In this document: positions 62,338 through 64,000 of the stretch, piece by piece
Position numbering within the stretch: position 1 is the first letter of the stretch
Layout of the letters: each line of letters opens with the position of its first letter
NCBI GenBank assembly: GCA_037349315.1
Contig: JBAIAC010000056.1
Span: 658,501-722,500 of the forward strand
DNA from: Chelydra serpentina
Taxonomy: Eukaryota > Chordata > Testudines > Chelydridae
Reading direction: 5' to 3'
Length of the DNA: 64,000 nt
The notes under the pieces: model-generated
What the model saw: the letters and a program-made list of their open reading frames with translations, nothing else
What the model was told of the DNA's origin: nothing
Databases searched by the model: none
Translations under genes and position numbers: made by a program

Positions 62338-62465
62338 TAGAATCATAGAATCTCAGGGTTGGAAGGGACCTCAGGAGCTCATCTAGTTCAACCCCCTGCT
62401 CAAAGCAGGACCAATCCCCAACTAAATCATCCCAGCCAGGGCTTTGTCAATCCTGACCTTAAAAA
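62338..62465 (-). mobile_element. CR1 3' end, antisense
   Basis: TAGAATCATAGAATCTCAGG ... CTAAATCATCCCAGCCAGGG and CTTTGTCAATCCTGACCTTAA, the exact reverse of the end of the CR1 at 54.09-56.12 kb, including the last codons. It joins a GC-rich fragment (62466-62622) of the GGGCCGGC family. Confidence 0.9.
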
Positions 62466-62624
62466 CCGGGAGAGCAGGGCCGCGGCCGGGCTGGCCGCCA
62501 CCCCCCCTCCCCCCGGCATCCCGGCAGGAAGAGGGGATGGGTGTTTTTTTGTTTTTCCTGGGCCAACGCTTGGGTTTTTGTTTTCGTTTTGGCTTGGGGC
62601 GGCAAAATAGAGCCGGCCCTGGGT

Positions 62625-63020
62625 ATAGCTTGAATTTAGTAAGGCTTTTGATACTGTCTCGCATGACCTTCTCATAAACAAACTAGGAAAATACTACCTA
62701 GTTGGAGCTACTATAAGGTGGGCGCATAACTGATTGGAAAACTGTTCCCAGAGAATAGTTATCAGTGGATCACAGTCAAGCTGGAAGGGCATATCAAGGG
62801 GGATCCTGCAAGGATCAATTTGGGGTCTGGTTCTGTTCAATATCTTCATCAGTGATTTAGATAATGGCATAGAGAGTACACTTATAAAGTTTGTGGATGA
62901 TAACAAATTGGGAGGGATTGAAAGTGCTTTGGAGGATAGGATTAAAATTCATATTGATCTGGACAAACTGAAGAAATGGTCTGAAGTAAATAAGATGAAA
63001 TTCAATAAGTACAAATTACT
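62625..63020 (+). mobile_element. CR1-type LINE RT fragment
   Basis: [20 protein letters not shown], then GLVLFNIFISDLDNGIESTL and KFVDDNKLGG, where the catalytic FADD has become FVDD. It is cut at 63020 by the transposon end CCTGGGGTAATTCTGC. Confidence 0.82.
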
Positions 63021-64000
63021 CCTGGGGTAATTCTGCACCAAAAAAGTAAAAATTCTGCACCAAAATTTAAAAATTCTGCACACAATGTTTGAAAATTCTG
63101 CAAAATTCTGCATATTTTATTTGTCAAAATAACACAATATAATCATGCCAGTTTCAATTATTTTGGTAATTTATTTCAAAATATCTGTCAGTAAGTATGT
63201 CTGTAACAATACAGACCAAAAAAAGATTCTAGTAAATTTTTTTTTGACAAATGGATTCCTTTCTAGGCATGTTCATACAGAACTTTGTGTAATTCATTTA
63301 AGTTACAATACAGAACTGTATTTCCTGCAGCTGTGAGAAGCAGCGCAAAGGCTTGGGGTAGTCAAGGGTAACGAAGGACTTCAGGGAGAGAGAAGGAGCC
63401 TAGGAATGAACCTGGATGATGTTGGATGTGGGTGGGAAGTTTTTCTTCATGGGGGGTGGGATTGTTAGGGTGTTGTGAAGCCTCCTCCATGAAGATCCTG
63501 GATGACTCCAAGTCTCTCCCATTCAGTCAGGCACATCTGCCCCTGTCCCCACACCCCCTCATCCCCATAGGTGTCTGCAGCCCACCTCCCCACTCCCCAG
63601 GCTCAACGCTGTCACCCGACTAGCTCCTGAGCCCATGCTCCAGTCTGTCTCCCCCACAAGTCATTGCGAACCCCAGTGTGTGACCCCCCCAGCAGCCCTG
63701 TGTGCCCCACTCTGTCCTAAATGGGCTCCACGGGCAAGGTGCTGCTCATGGGGGAATTCTGCAGCACTGGGCATAGAATTTAGTATTTTCCCACATAAAA
63801 AGCATTTTGCCTAAGACGTGCTTCAGTTCTGCCCTTTTCCCACCAGAGGCTGCTGTGGCACTGGAACAGCCAGAATAAATGCAACTGGCTGTTCTGGCGC
63901 CACAGTGGCCTCTGGTGGGCAAAAGGTAGAACTGCAGCACTTCTTAGGCAAAATGTTTTTTATGTGGGAAAATACAAAATTATGCGAGACCCAGGAATTC
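63021..64000 (+). mobile_element. ~1-kb non-autonomous DNA transposon, second copy (runs off the window)
   Basis: Inverted relative to 6608-7742: CCTGGGGTAATTCTGCACC start, ATTCTGCA-rich block, the CCCATTCAGTCAGGCACATC landmark and the CTGCTGTGGCACTGG region all correspond. It contains a long hairpin at 63781-63974 that the first copy lacks. Confidence 0.65.
63781..63974. repeat. ~90-bp inverted repeat (hairpin)
   Basis: Left arm about 63784-63873 (TATTTTCCCACATAAAAAGC ... GGAACAGCCAG) and right arm about 63884-63974 (CTGGCTGTTCTGGCGCCACA ... TTTTTTATGTGGGAAAATA) are reverse complements with scattered mismatches, separated by about 10 nt. Confidence 0.85.

Overview
The window is nuclear DNA of a reptile, most probably a turtle. 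The evidence is the repeat content: tRNA-headed SINEs that end in a CR1 tail, many CR1 LINE copies, PIF/Harbinger and hAT DNA transposons, LTR elements bounded by TGT...ACA, and amniote MIR-type SINEs. The only host genes I can support are two tandem copies, both on the plus strand, of an IgGFc-binding-protein-like (FCGBP-like) gene. FCGBP proteins are large secreted mucus glycoproteins built from an N-terminal IgGFc-binding domain and repeated VWD-C8-TIL cassettes.

Layout. Positions 1228-2209 hold the last two exons and polyadenylation signal of gene copy 1; the rest lies to the left of the window. Positions 2.2-27.3 kb are intergenic and almost entirely transposon: a decayed Gmr1-like LTR retrotransposon cut by a CR1, several CR1 copies (one retaining ORF1 with its esterase domain), LTRs, a nested stack at 14-16.6 kb, a Harbinger element with both genes broken, and two inverted copies of a ~560-bp segment. 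Positions 27.79-49.42 kb hold gene copy 2, apparently complete. Its twelve exons join in one frame to 5445 nt, predicting 1814 residues: signal peptide, IgGFc-binding domain, three VWD-C8-TIL cassettes and a final VWD without C8. Its introns hold minisatellites, a relic of its own exon 1, a hAT transposase pseudogene, LTRs and AT-rich elements. Positions 49.4-64 kb are again transposon: a decayed nematode-type RTE LINE, a long CR1 with a 605-codon open reverse-transcriptase frame, a hAT MITE with clear ends, a probable Penelope-like remnant and part of a ~1.1-kb element whose inverted copy is at 6.6-7.7 kb.

How it fits together. The two gene copies end alike: last large exons of equal length (287 nt), ~77% identical protein, similar flanking introns, and a tiny final exon adding only a Cys and one or two residues. 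They are therefore tandem duplicates. Copy 2 has been reshaped by insertions at both ends. A solo LTR with a perfect 5-bp target duplication sits 41 bp before the start codon. A 212-bp fold-back element with a perfect 12-bp target duplication sits in the 3' UTR and lengthens it. Exon boundaries were fixed by splice consensus, frame continuity and alignment to remembered FCGBP family structure; no transcript or database search was available. Repeat-family names are recognition by eye, and element ends are approximate unless a target duplication is stated.
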